Shown one piece after another: positions 1 through 6,977 of a stretch of 64,000 nucleotides of DNA. The DNA is taken from the NCBI GenBank assembly GCA_038227995.1, contig JBBRPP010000028.1:7861-71860 (forward strand), written 5' to 3'. The notes below the pieces were generated by a model that had not been told where the DNA came from, ran no database searches, and was given only the letters and a program-made list of their open reading frames with translations. Made by a program: the position numbers and the translations under genes. The first letter of the stretch is position 1; every line of letters begins with the position of its first letter. This stretch comes from WLMZ01 sp038227995. GTDB lineage: Bacteria; Actinomycetota; Acidimicrobiia; Acidimicrobiales; Ilumatobacteraceae.

Positions 1-139
1 CCCAGACCTCGAGCAGCAATGCCGGATCATCGGCCGAATCCTGTGCCCAACGCCGTGCCTCGGCGATCGCCTGGCGAGGGTGGGAGTGGACCAACCGATC
101 CAAGCGGTCGCGCACGTCTGATTTCGCATCGGTGGGCAT
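1..139 (-). CDS. N-terminal fragment of a helical (TPR-like?) protein, runs off the window
   Basis: Only the first 46 codons are inside the window. The peptide is charged and helical, with a stretch around residues 24-46 (RQAIAEARRWAQDSADDPAL) that has the amphipathic look of a TPR-type helical hairpin. The ATG at 139 has a purine-rich AGAGAG upstream and stands 50 bp from the divergent subtilase start, so both probably share a bidirectional promoter at 140-189. In actinobacteria, subtilase and ECF sigma genes of this kind sit beside TPR-CHAT peptidase-like proteins; that identity is inference from context, because the diagnostic domain would lie beyond base 1. Confidence 0.55.
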   Translation of the reverse strand, partial: MPTDAKSDVRDRLDRLVHSHPRQAIAEARRWAQDSADDPALLLEVW

Positions 140-189
140 GTGTCATGCTCTCTGGAGAACGACCACGTTGAGACAGGGAGCGAGCACGT

Positions 190-1662
190 ATGGCGAGCGA
201 GCGAGTTGAGGCACTCGGGCCGGGCCGATGGGACGCACGGGTGCAGTTTGGCACGGACGGGGGCGGCGGGTCCTTTGCGTATCGGCCCAACCAACTGATC
301 ACCGTGCGCCGCGCCCTCCGCCATCTCGCGTCGTTGCTCGGTCAGGACGAACTCCCCAAAGAGGCTGTGTCGTCGGTGATCGCGTCAGAGCCGACCGACG
401 AGCAGCTCGTCGTGGTGCGGGGCCTCCCCAATCCGCTCGAGCTCGCCCGCCGACTGCGCGCCGCGCATTTCGTCGCCGGACCGAACCACGTCTTCTTCGC
501 CGCGGCCGTCGGCCATGATCCGCACGCGACACCGAATCCCGTTGCATTCCCCAACCCGGTCGCCTTTCCCAACCCGGTCGCGTTCCCCAACCCCGTCGCC
601 TTCCCCAACCCCGTCGCCTTCCCCAACCCCGTCGCCTTCCCCAACCCGGCAGGCTCGTCGTGTTGCTGCCAGCCGCAGTGCGCTCCGGCTGCGCCCGCCG
701 GTACGTCACCGACGAAGTCGACCGCCGTCGTCGCTCCGTCTCCCGCCGGTCATGATCGGCCGCTGCGCAAGCCGGCCGCGACAGGATGCAACGTCCTCGT
801 CCTCGACACCGGTGCGTGCCCGACGATTCGCCCAGCCGGCAGTGGGCCGATCGACAACGGCGATGTCGGAGCCTTGCGCGCGGCCGCCGAGTTGTCATGC
901 GTTGCGTCGGACTCGGACGGCGACCCGTGGGATGCGGACGGGAACCGCAAGCTCGACCCGTTCGCCGGCCACGGCACATTCATCTCCGGGCTCATCGCCC
1001 GGCTCGCACCCGGCTGCACGATCACCGTCGAGCGCGGCTTGACGTCGTACGGCGACACCGACGACGTGCTCGTCGCGCAGGCACTGACCGAGCGCTTCGG
1101 CAACGGCAAGGACCCCGATTTCGACGTCGTCAGCATGTCGTTCAGCGGCTATTGCGAGAACGACGATCCACCGATCGCGCTGTCGCAGGCGATCGCGTCG
1201 ATCCAGACCAGATACCGGACGCCCGATGACTTCACGTCACCGCACGACGCGATCAAAGAGCGCGTCGTGTTCGTCGCAGCTGCCGGCAACGACGCCAGCT
1301 GCCGGCCGACATGGCCGGCTTCGTTCGAGTCCGTCATCTCTGTCGGCGCGATCGGCCCCACCGGGCCTGCGTGGTTCACCAACTACGGGCCGTGGGTCCA
1401 GGCGTGCGCGCCCGGGGTGAACATCGTCAGCACGTTCTTCGATCTCACGGCGGAGAACACAGCCGACGAGTCGTCGGACTTCGACGGCTGGGCGCAGTGG
1501 AGCGGCACGTCGTTCTCGGCCCCGATCGTCGCGGCCGAGATCGCGTTCGAGTGGATGGCGTCCGGCTGCGACGGGCGCGTGGGTGCGGCCGCCGCGTGGT
1601 TGCTCGATCGGCCGACGCTGTACCGCATGCCGTGGCTGGGCACCGTCGTCAACGTCTCGTGA
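190..1662 (+). CDS. S8 (subtilisin-like) serine peptidase with hexapeptide repeat linker
   Basis: 490-residue subtilase with the full catalytic set: Asp206 (VLVLDTG), His261 (GHGTFISG), oxyanion Asn367 (AAAGND) and Ser441 (GTSFSAP). Residues 1-110 form a non-catalytic N-terminal region without a recognisable prodomain. No signal peptide or membrane anchor is visible, so a cytosolic location is inferred, which is unusual for this family. Residues 116-151 are six tandem NPVAFP hexapeptides plus a seventh partial copy, followed by a Cys cluster (GSSCCCQPQC), probably a flexible or metal/disulfide-capable linker. The gene is divergent from the partial gene at 1-139 and convergent, 12 bp apart, with the small protein at 1675. 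It probably belongs to one functional unit with the sigma factor at 2114. Confidence 0.9.
   Translation: MASERVEALGPGRWDARVQFGTDGGGGSFAYRPNQLITVRRALRHLASLLGQDELPKEAVSSVIASEPTDEQLVVVRGLPNPLELARRLRAAHFVAGPNHVFFAAAVGHDPHATPNPVAFPNPVAFPNPVAFPNPVAFPNPVAFPNPVAFPNPAGSSCCCQPQCAPAAPAGTSPTKSTAVVAPSPAGHDRPLRKPAATGCNVLVLDTGACPTIRPAGSGPIDNGDVGALRAAAELSCVASDSDGDPWDADGNRKLDPFAGHGTFISGLIARLAPGCTITVERGLTSYGDTDDVLVAQALTERFGNGKDPDFDVVSMSFSGYCENDDPPIALSQAIASIQTRYRTPDDFTSPHDAIKERVVFVAAAGNDASCRPTWPASFESVISVGAIGPTGPAWFTNYGPWVQACAPGVNIVSTFFDLTAENTADESSDFDGWAQWSGTSFSAPIVAAEIAFEWMASGCDGRVGAAAAWLLDRPTLYRMPWLGTVVNVS
535..642 (+). repeat. Six 18-bp tandem units encoding NPVAFP
   Basis: In-frame units of the form AAC CCS GTC GCS TTY CCC. 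The third to sixth copies are nearly identical at DNA level, while the first is more diverged. A partial seventh copy (AACCCGGCA) ends the array. An 18-bp unit can change copy number by slippage without breaking the frame. Confidence 0.95.
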
Positions 1663-1674
1663 TCGGTTCGCCGC

Positions 1675-2121
1675 TCAGGCGATCAGCCACGGACTGACGA
1701 GGCGACCGTTGCCGGCATCGACGACGAATCGCAGCGGCACGGGATAATCGCTGACCGCGACCTGACCACTGTCGTCGCTGCGCAGTTCGATGTCGGTCTC
1801 GTAGCCCTCGATCGACACCGCATAGGAACCGGGGGGATCGATCGAGGCGACGACCGAAGCGGCGGACATGCTGACAGAGATCGTGAGACCACGGCCGTTG
1901 AACGTGATCGAGCGCCGCTGGCCGGCCGAGCCCCGGACACCCGCGAGCTCGTTGGCGCTGGAATCGAAGGTGATGACGGCCAGTTCGTCATCGACGACGC
2001 GCCATTGCAACGCGTCGATGGCGAAGCGGGAGAGGTCTGCCGGCACGTCGCCGAGGTCTGCTTCGTAGGCATCACGAAGTCGTATGACCATGTCGTCGTC
2101 GGGCACCTGCGCGTCACTCAT
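1675..2121 (-). CDS. Small beta-rich protein coupled to an ECF sigma factor
   Basis: 148-residue protein of unknown family. The first ~40 residues are acidic and helical (VIRLRDAYEADLGDVPADL). The remainder alternates short beta-like segments with glycines (RSITFNGRGLTISVSM; GSYAVSIEGYE), as in a small beta-sandwich. ATG 2121 is chosen because it overlaps the 3' end of the sigma-factor gene by 8 bp, implying translational coupling; a longer in-frame extension to 2367 only reads across the sigma gene. Position directly after the sigma factor is where an anti-sigma factor is often found, but no zinc-binding HxxxCxxC motif or membrane segment is present, so that role is not supported by sequence. 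No signal peptide. Confidence 0.75.
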   Translation of the reverse strand: MSDAQVPDDDMVIRLRDAYEADLGDVPADLSRFAIDALQWRVVDDELAVITFDSSANELAGVRGSAGQRRSITFNGRGLTISVSMSAASVVASIDPPGSYAVSIEGYETDIELRSDDSGQVAVSDYPVPLRFVVDAGNGRLVSPWLIA

Positions 2122-2734
2122 GAGCGTCACCGGTCCATTCCCGCATCGACGAGGATGCACGCAACTTGTCGAGACATCGTCGCCGCGAAGGACCAAGCGC
2201 GCCGACCGGTCGATCGAGTTGTTCGCTGGCCTGCTGATAGGACAGTGGGGGGTCGGCCAGGACCAGCACCGTGAGCAGTTGGCGGCATTCCTCGTCGAGC
2301 ATGCTGAACGCGCGACGGATGCTGCGATTGGCCTCGGAACGGACCACTTCCCGTTCGTGCTCGCCACTGCTCGCGCCGGTCGACATCAGCACATCGCCGA
2401 GCGGGTCGCCGGTGATCGACCAATCGATCGACACCTGCTGCCGGCTGCGCTGGCGCAGGATGTGGCGCACTTCGTTGGTCGCTGTGGTGGTCAGCCAGCC
2501 GGGCAACTTCTCCGGCTCTCGGATGCTGTCGAGACGCTCGACCAGGCGCAGCCACGTTGCGGCAAACGCATCCTTGCGAACCTCGTCCTCGATGGTCATC
2601 ATGTTGACTGCCTTCCACACGACTCGTTCGAGCCTGCGCACCAAGTGCTCCCACGCCTTGGCGTCTCCCGTCAGCGACAGCCGCACGAGTTCGCTCAACT
2701 CGATGGCTGCGGACTGACCCTGGGCATCCGTCAT
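2114..2734 (-). CDS. ECF-type RNA polymerase sigma factor
   Basis: 206 residues, the usual ECF length. Region 2 spans roughly residues 15-100, with the helix-rich core WEHLVRRLERVVWKAV and the DNA-melting region FAATWLRLVERLDSI...LPGWLTTTATNEV. Region 4 spans ~125-195: LDEECRQLLTVLVLADPPLSYQQASEQLDRPVG-type helix-turn-helix followed by RRRCLDKLRA. The protein would redirect RNA polymerase to a small regulon, probably including the neighbouring subtilase/helical gene pair (inference). Its stop overlaps the start of the small protein at 1675-2121. ATG 2734 is preceded by an intergenic stretch with AT-rich islands toward 2840. Confidence 0.9.
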   Translation of the reverse strand: MTDAQGQSAAIELSELVRLSLTGDAKAWEHLVRRLERVVWKAVNMMTIEDEVRKDAFAATWLRLVERLDSIREPEKLPGWLTTTATNEVRHILRQRSRQQVSIDWSITGDPLGDVLMSTGASSGEHEREVVRSEANRSIRRAFSMLDEECRQLLTVLVLADPPLSYQQASEQLDRPVGALGPSRRRCLDKLRASSSMREWTGDAHE

Positions 2735-2894
2735 GACGCGACACTACGTGCTCTGCTCCGATCTCGGGTGACCGTGGGCCGTCGGCCTCGGACACTTCAC
2801 ACCACAGACCCGTGAGCGGAAGCGTAGATACAGATTTCTGATGCAACCTGTCGGCGCCGGGACCGTCACCGTACGTCCCGCTACCGTGGCGGCG

Positions 2895-3782
2895 ATGTCC
2901 GACGACCGCGTGCCATCCGACGCCGGCATCCGCAGTGGCCGTCTGGCCGCGACAGCGATCGTCAGCACGATCCTTGCAGTCGTCGTGTACGTCATCGCGG
3001 TTCGAACGCACCTCGGCCAGCGGCTCGACGGGGTTGCTTTCGATCGTCGTCATGCCGTCACCGCGGCCATGACCCGACGGACCGATCGACTGCTCGGAAC
3101 CGTGTCGACCGCGTCGTTGCTCGGCTTCGGCGGGGCATGGGTGATCGTCGCGCTCGCCCGTCGCCGGTCGACGCTGGCAATCGCCGTGGGCGTCGCGATG
3201 TGCGGCTCGGTGCTGTCGACCGAGGTCCTGAAACGATGGCTGCTGACGCGTCCGACACTCGGCGATTTCGGTGGCGTCGATTACAACACGTTTCCCAGTG
3301 GACATGCCACGATCGGCATGACCCTGTCGCTCGGGCTCCTCATGGTGGCGCCCGTCCATTTCGCGCGGGCTGCCGCTGTGGTGGCCGCATTGGTATCGAC
3401 CGCGTTCGGCACGGCCGTCCTGTCGTCGGGATGGCACCGACCGAGCGACACGATCGGGGCGTATCTCGTCACCATCGCGTGGTTCAGCGCGACGTCGGCG
3501 GTGCTCGCTGTGCGCGATGCCCGCAGGTCTCCGCGTGTGTCGGTTGTCGCCGATCCTCCGACGTCGCGGCCCCTGTTGCTGACCGCGGCGGTCGGTGTTC
3601 TCGCGCTGCTGATGTTCGTGCTCTGGAAATCCGTCGGCGCCGCCGGTCTGCGCACGGTCGTGTACGCCGCTCCGTACGTGGCCGCATGCATCGGCATCGA
3701 CGTGCTCGGCGTCGGCGTGGTCGGCCTCTTCTACATTCAGCAACGTGCATCGATTCGATCCGCTTTCACAGTTTCGAATTGA
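2895..3782 (+). CDS. PAP2-family membrane phosphatase
   Basis: 295 residues with about six hydrophobic segments. The three phosphatase motifs are present: K113-x5-R119-P120 (KRWLLTRP), P134-S-G-H137 (FPSGHA) and H181-x3-D185 (GWHRPSD). These hydrolyse lipid phosphates such as phosphatidic acid or undecaprenyl pyrophosphate at the outer face of the membrane; the substrate cannot be told from sequence. ATG 2895 (MSDDRV) is preferred over an upstream ATG at 2841, because the extra 18 residues are non-conserved in character. About 50 residues after the last motif form two further membrane segments. It is transcribed divergently from the sigma factor. Confidence 0.88.
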   Translation: MSDDRVPSDAGIRSGRLAATAIVSTILAVVVYVIAVRTHLGQRLDGVAFDRRHAVTAAMTRRTDRLLGTVSTASLLGFGGAWVIVALARRRSTLAIAVGVAMCGSVLSTEVLKRWLLTRPTLGDFGGVDYNTFPSGHATIGMTLSLGLLMVAPVHFARAAAVVAALVSTAFGTAVLSSGWHRPSDTIGAYLVTIAWFSATSAVLAVRDARRSPRVSVVADPPTSRPLLLTAAVGVLALLMFVLWKSVGAAGLRTVVYAAPYVAACIGIDVLGVGVVGLFYIQQRASIRSAFTVSN

Positions 3783-4081
3783 CGAACAACGCAGAGACAT
3801 CATTCTTCGTCGTCACCACGGTGGCGACATGCCCTCCTCGACATGTCGATTCCTCGGGAAAGTGTCACTGACCTCGCCGTCTGCCGATTTCCAACGGTTG
3901 TTCGGCCGATTCGGCAACCATGACCCTGGCCACCGCCGCGAAGCGATACGAAACTTTCGATCTCGAAATCGATGACCGATCAGGAAGTCATCAAGATGGC
4001 CACTACGGGTCGTCAGATCGGACGAGTGGCGAGTACGTTCCTCAGCAGATCGGAAAGTCCGGTCGAGGGCGAAGCATTGAC

Positions 4082-4116
4082 CTGTCCGGCGATTTGGTCG
4101 CCGCAGTTCCGGACAG
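4082..4116 (+). promoter_or_regulatory. 8-bp stem with nested small hairpin in the leader
   Basis: CTGTCCGG (4082-4089) pairs perfectly with CCGGACAG (4109-4116). The 19-nt loop contains a second potential stem, GGCGA/TCGCC (4088-4092 with 4098-4102). It lies about 70 nt before the start codon at 4185. No U-tract follows, so it is not a terminator; RNA regulatory element or operator are both possible. Confidence 0.5.
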
Positions 4117-4147
4117 CGAGCCAGTGGCGAAACCGGCGTCCTTCGAG

Positions 4148-4168
4148 TCACGCAATCTCGTTGCGTGA
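4148..4168 (+). promoter_or_regulatory. Perfect 8-bp inverted repeat next to the ribosome site
   Basis: TCACGCAA-TCTCG-TTGCGTGA sits immediately before the strong Shine-Dalgarno AGAAGGGGG (4171-4179) of the gene at 4185. It could be an operator or a hairpin affecting ribosome access. Confidence 0.55.
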
Positions 4169-4184
4169 TCAGAAGGGGGTTCAC

Positions 4185-4856
4185 ATGGGGAAGCGAAAGA
4201 TCGCGCGCATCGGAGCATTCGCGCTGTGTCTCGCCGCATCGGGGGGATTGATCGCCGTGGCGACCGGTGCCACCGGTGCCTATTTCAGCGATGCCAAGCC
4301 GGGCACGCTCACGGGCACCATCGGCTCGATCAAGATCCAAGGCAGCGGCGGAAGCGGAGCGGGGCTCGACTTCCACTTCGACAACATGCTGCCCGGTGTC
4401 CCACAGGCGGCAGTGGCTTCGTTCAGCAACACGGGCGCCAACGCCGAAGACGTCTGGCTCGTGTTCCCGAACGCCGATGCATTGCATGCGTTGAACAACC
4501 TCGGCACCTACGGCGAGATCCACATCCTCGCCAACGCTGACCACAAGTTCGATTCGAACAACCTCAACGACGGATATCCGTGCGGCACTCCGGGCGACGC
4601 CGGTCCGCCACAGGTCCCGACGTTGTGTGCTCTGCCGCGCGCGGTCAAACTGTTCTCGAACGTCGCCCCAGGCGGCGCCGGATCGTTCAGCTTCTCGTTC
4701 AACTACGGCAGCAAGTTGCAGAATCCGGCCGCCTACGGCGCATCGTGGAACCCGTACCCACTGGGCCACACGGGCATCGGCACGTCGCCGGCTCCCGACG
4801 GCTACGGACTGCCGTATCAGCTCGTTGCAACCCAGGTCGGCATCGATCCCTCCTGA
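4185..4856 (+). CDS. CalY/TasA-like secreted fibre or surface protein
   Basis: 223 residues. The N-terminus is a signal peptide: basic KRKIARIG, then a hydrophobic stretch to about residue 30. It is followed by the hallmark segment GAYFSDAKPGTLTGTI, which resembles the start of mature camelysin/TasA proteins processed by SipW-type signal peptidases. The remainder is Gly/Asn/Ser rich with two Cys (PCGTPG, PTLCALP) and beta-strand-like segments (SFSFSFNYGS). ATG 4185 is fixed by the strong SD at 4171; upstream in-frame ATGs lack one. A SipW-like peptidase starts 88 bp downstream, strongly supporting the assignment. The likely role is an extracellular fibre or matrix component (inference from family). 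Confidence 0.75.
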   Translation: MGKRKIARIGAFALCLAASGGLIAVATGATGAYFSDAKPGTLTGTIGSIKIQGSGGSGAGLDFHFDNMLPGVPQAAVASFSNTGANAEDVWLVFPNADALHALNNLGTYGEIHILANADHKFDSNNLNDGYPCGTPGDAGPPQVPTLCALPRAVKLFSNVAPGGAGSFSFSFNYGSKLQNPAAYGASWNPYPLGHTGIGTSPAPDGYGLPYQLVATQVGIDPS

Positions 4857-4873
4857 GTTGACACGATGATCGA

Positions 4874-4906
4874 TCGGATGCCGCGTCGGGCGGGCGCGGC
4901 ATCCGA
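4874..4906 (+). terminator. 12-bp hairpin between surface protein and signal peptidase
   Basis: TCGGATGCCGCG (4874-4885) pairs perfectly with CGCGGCATCCGA (4895-4906) around a 9-nt loop. It begins 17 bp after the stop of the upstream gene. No run of T follows, so it probably acts as a partial terminator or as a 3' mRNA stabiliser, giving more surface protein than peptidase. Confidence 0.55.
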
Positions 4907-4944
4907 TTCGTGACACGAGCCGGCGGTGCCGAAGGATATGAACC

Positions 4945-5652
4945 ATGACGCGAACGAAGCAGGTGATCTCGGTGACGATGCTCGTTGCCTTGCTCGCGTT
5001 CGCCGCCGCGTCTGCATGGGCGTGGAAGAGCGGCTACCGCGTGTACACCGTGCGCACCGGCTCGATGGAGCCTGCGTACCGCCCTGGCGACGCAGTCCTC
5101 GTCGAGCCCGATCGACGACTGCCCGTTCCCGGCGACGTGATCACGTTCAGGAAGCCGAGCTCGAACCGCCTCGTCACCCATCGCGTGGTTTCGGTGACCG
5201 ACGGATTGATCGTGACCAAAGGCGACGCCAACGAATCGAACGACACGTGGCAGTTGAGCGCGGATCTGGTGGTCGGCAAGGCGGTCAAGCGATTGCCGTC
5301 GTTCGGCTACGTGTTCGTGTTCCTCAAGCAACCCACCGGCCTGGCATCGATCCTGACCGTCGTGATGGCGATCGCGTTGCTGTGGCAGATCTTCTTCCCA
5401 TCGGAGGCCGAGCAGCTCCGGCGGACCGACCCGCTGCTGCCGTGGTCGCAGCTGGCCGAAGCGCTCGAAAGTGTGGCCAACACGATCGGCGGCAGTCGAC
5501 CGTCGTGGTCACCCGTCGATGCGCGGCTTGCCGACGGACCAGCGCGACCGTGGCTGGGGTGCGCGCCCGAACCTCCGTTCAGCGTGTCGTGGAGCGAAGT
5601 GACGATTCGTGCGGCCGAATCGCTGTGCGACCGCCTGGTGACCGCCGCCTGA
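4945..5652 (+). CDS. SipW-like (ER-type) signal peptidase I
   Basis: 235 residues. A membrane anchor (residues ~7-27) is followed by GSMEP with catalytic Ser40, and LVTHRV with His79 in the position where bacterial-type enzymes carry Lys. GDANESND (Asp94 region) is the third conserved box. This Ser-His arrangement is that of SipW and archaeal/eukaryotic signal peptidases. A second membrane segment (~residues 130-150) leads into a ~90-residue cytosolic tail without recognised motifs. The neighbour at 4185 is the obvious substrate. ATG 4945 is taken; another in-frame ATG follows at residue 12, inside the anchor. Confidence 0.88.
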   Translation: MTRTKQVISVTMLVALLAFAAASAWAWKSGYRVYTVRTGSMEPAYRPGDAVLVEPDRRLPVPGDVITFRKPSSNRLVTHRVVSVTDGLIVTKGDANESNDTWQLSADLVVGKAVKRLPSFGYVFVFLKQPTGLASILTVVMAIALLWQIFFPSEAEQLRRTDPLLPWSQLAEALESVANTIGGSRPSWSPVDARLADGPARPWLGCAPEPPFSVSWSEVTIRAAESLCDRLVTAA

Positions 5653-5666
5653 ATCGATCTCGTCGA

Positions 5667-6488
5667 TCAGGTCCAGTTGAGGGTGGCCTGGGCCTGGCCG
5701 TAGGCCTCGTAGAACTCCATCACGACCGTGTGGTTCCCGGCGGTCAGCGTCTTGGTGACGTTCTGGGTCCCGTACGCGTGATCGTTCCAGTAGTCGAGCA
5801 CCAGCACGCCATCGATGTAGAGCCGGGAGCCGTCGTCGGAGCCGATCGTGAACGTGTGGCTGCCGGCGGTGAACGCAACGCTGCGCGTCCACCGAGACGA
5901 GAACTGGTCGACCGGTAGACCGGTCGCCGGTCCACCGCCGCCCCACGCGAAGTTGACGGCCGGATCGTCGCGGCACAGCGCCGCCGTACCCGAGAGGGTG
6001 GAGTTCGAGTAGTACTCGCCGACCCAACCGACGAAGGTACCCGGACAGGCGGCCGTACCGTTTGCCGCCCCCGACGAGGACGACGACGTGTTGGCGCACG
6101 AGAAGGTCGGCGCAGCAGCGGCCACGCCGGGCGTCATCGTCAATGTCCATCCCGATCCGATCGCTGCGGTGCCGGCGGGGTTGAGCGTGATGCCGGACGA
6201 CAGGGTGAGGTCGGGTGGGTTGGCCCCCGTCATCTGCTGCAAGGTTGTCGGATAGGCGGCGTTGGTCGTGTAGTACACCACCGTGCCGGCCTTGGCTGCG
6301 TCGAGTGATGTCGTGCACGCTGCCGAGCTGCCTTTGTCGGTCAGCGCGCTGATGCCGACCACGACGACTGCCGACAGGATGCCGACGAGCACGATCGCGA
6401 TCAAGATCTCGACGAGCGTGAAGCCGTCGTCGCGCGATGTAGCCCGTCGCTGCCCGTCATCGATGTGGTTCATGTGCCGCCGACTCAT
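5667..6488 (-). CDS. Prepilin-type protein with C-terminal PA14-like domain
   Basis: 273 residues. The N-terminus has a type IV prepilin peptidase site: G22 followed by FTLVEILIAIVLVGILSA, with Glu at +5 of the mature chain. A short pilin-like stalk (residues ~45-120) follows. From ~residue 150 to the end the sequence reads as a PA14-type beta-barrel (GWVGEYYSNSTLSG; FTIGSDDGSRLYIDG; DYWNDHAYGTQNVTKTL; HTVVMEFYEAYGQA), a fold that binds carbohydrate in many surface proteins. ATG 6488 is preferred because GAGAGAGG lies 8 nt upstream. It is convergent with the signal peptidase, 14 bp apart. No pilus assembly genes are in the window. Confidence 0.87.
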   Translation of the reverse strand: MSRRHMNHIDDGQRRATSRDDGFTLVEILIAIVLVGILSAVVVVGISALTDKGSSAACTTSLDAAKAGTVVYYTTNAAYPTTLQQMTGANPPDLTLSSGITLNPAGTAAIGSGWTLTMTPGVAAAAPTFSCANTSSSSSGAANGTAACPGTFVGWVGEYYSNSTLSGTAALCRDDPAVNFAWGGGGPATGLPVDQFSSRWTRSVAFTAGSHTFTIGSDDGSRLYIDGVLVLDYWNDHAYGTQNVTKTLTAGNHTVVMEFYEAYGQAQATLNWT

Positions 6489-6830
6489 CACGAAGACCTC
6501 TCTCCAAGACACGTCCACCGGTCGTGGACATCGCGCCTCTGTTACCCGCGTCGGGCATCGGCCGAATCGCCGGCGGCTCAAGGGAGCGGGGAGATCTCAC
6601 CAGGACACGCATGACGAGCGACCGAGATGTGGAGTCGTCCGATGACGACATCTTGCACGACTGCTTGTTGCTGCGTAGACGTGATCGTGCCTCGCTGGCG
6701 CTGACCTCGAGGATCATCATGTTGCAGAAAAGAAGCAACTGTTTCTCTTACGGGGACAGGCCGCGACTGACGTGCATCGTGGCTGGTCCGAAAAAGCAAA
6801 CGAGCGGCCGTGATGGCCGCTCGTCTTCAG
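6489..6830. other. Intergenic region between prepilin gene and tRNA-Arg
   Basis: About 300 bp upstream of the prepilin gene hold no supported gene. The translations are low quality on both strands. It contains short inverted repeats, e.g. GTCCAC-CGGTC-GTGGAC near 6517-6533, presumably leader or promoter sequence for the prepilin gene, and the terminator of tRNA-Arg at its right edge. Confidence 0.5.
6791..6823 (-). terminator. Intrinsic terminator of tRNA-Arg
   Basis: On the minus strand a perfect 9-bp stem (CGAGCGGCC / GGCCGCTCG, 6801-6823) with a 5-nt loop is followed by TTTGCTTTTT (6791-6800). It begins 8 nt after the tRNA 3' end. Confidence 0.85.
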
Positions 6831-6903
6831 TGCGCCCGAAGGGACTCGAACCCCTAACCGCTTGATCCGTAATCAAGTGCTCTATCCATTGAGCTACGGG
6901 CGC
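6831..6903 (-). tRNA. tRNA-Arg (anticodon ACG)
   Basis: 73 nt including the discriminator A; the 7-bp acceptor stem GCGCCCG/CGGGCGC (6897-6903 with 6832-6838) is perfect. The anticodon arm CTTGA-TTACGGA-TCAAG gives ACG. The T-arm contains GGTTCGAGTCC. CCA is not encoded. Confidence 0.97.
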
Positions 6904-6977
6904 ATTTCGGTATGTGAGTGTAGTCGGAGACTACGCCGCGATGCACCCGGAATTTCCTCGGCGCAGAGTGCTACGTG

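Larger units (their letters stand above)
3783..4184 (+). other. 402-bp non-coding leader upstream of the CalY/TasA-like gene
   Basis: No convincing gene. Reading frames through it lack actinobacterial third-position GC bias and have no ribosome site. It contains two clear inverted repeats near the downstream gene (listed separately), so it is most likely promoter plus a structured 5' leader. Confidence 0.6.

Noticed and set aside
535..642. Short direct repeats that could suggest a CRISPR array
   Set aside because: Units are contiguous coding hexapeptides with no spacers.
2127..3803. 558-codon open frame on the minus strand
   Set aside because: It runs antisense to the PAP2 gene and through the sigma gene in another frame, with Arg/His/Asp-rich composition typical of GC-rich shadow frames.
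6524..6865. 113-codon plus-strand open frame
   Set aside because: It reads antisense through tRNA-Arg and its terminator.
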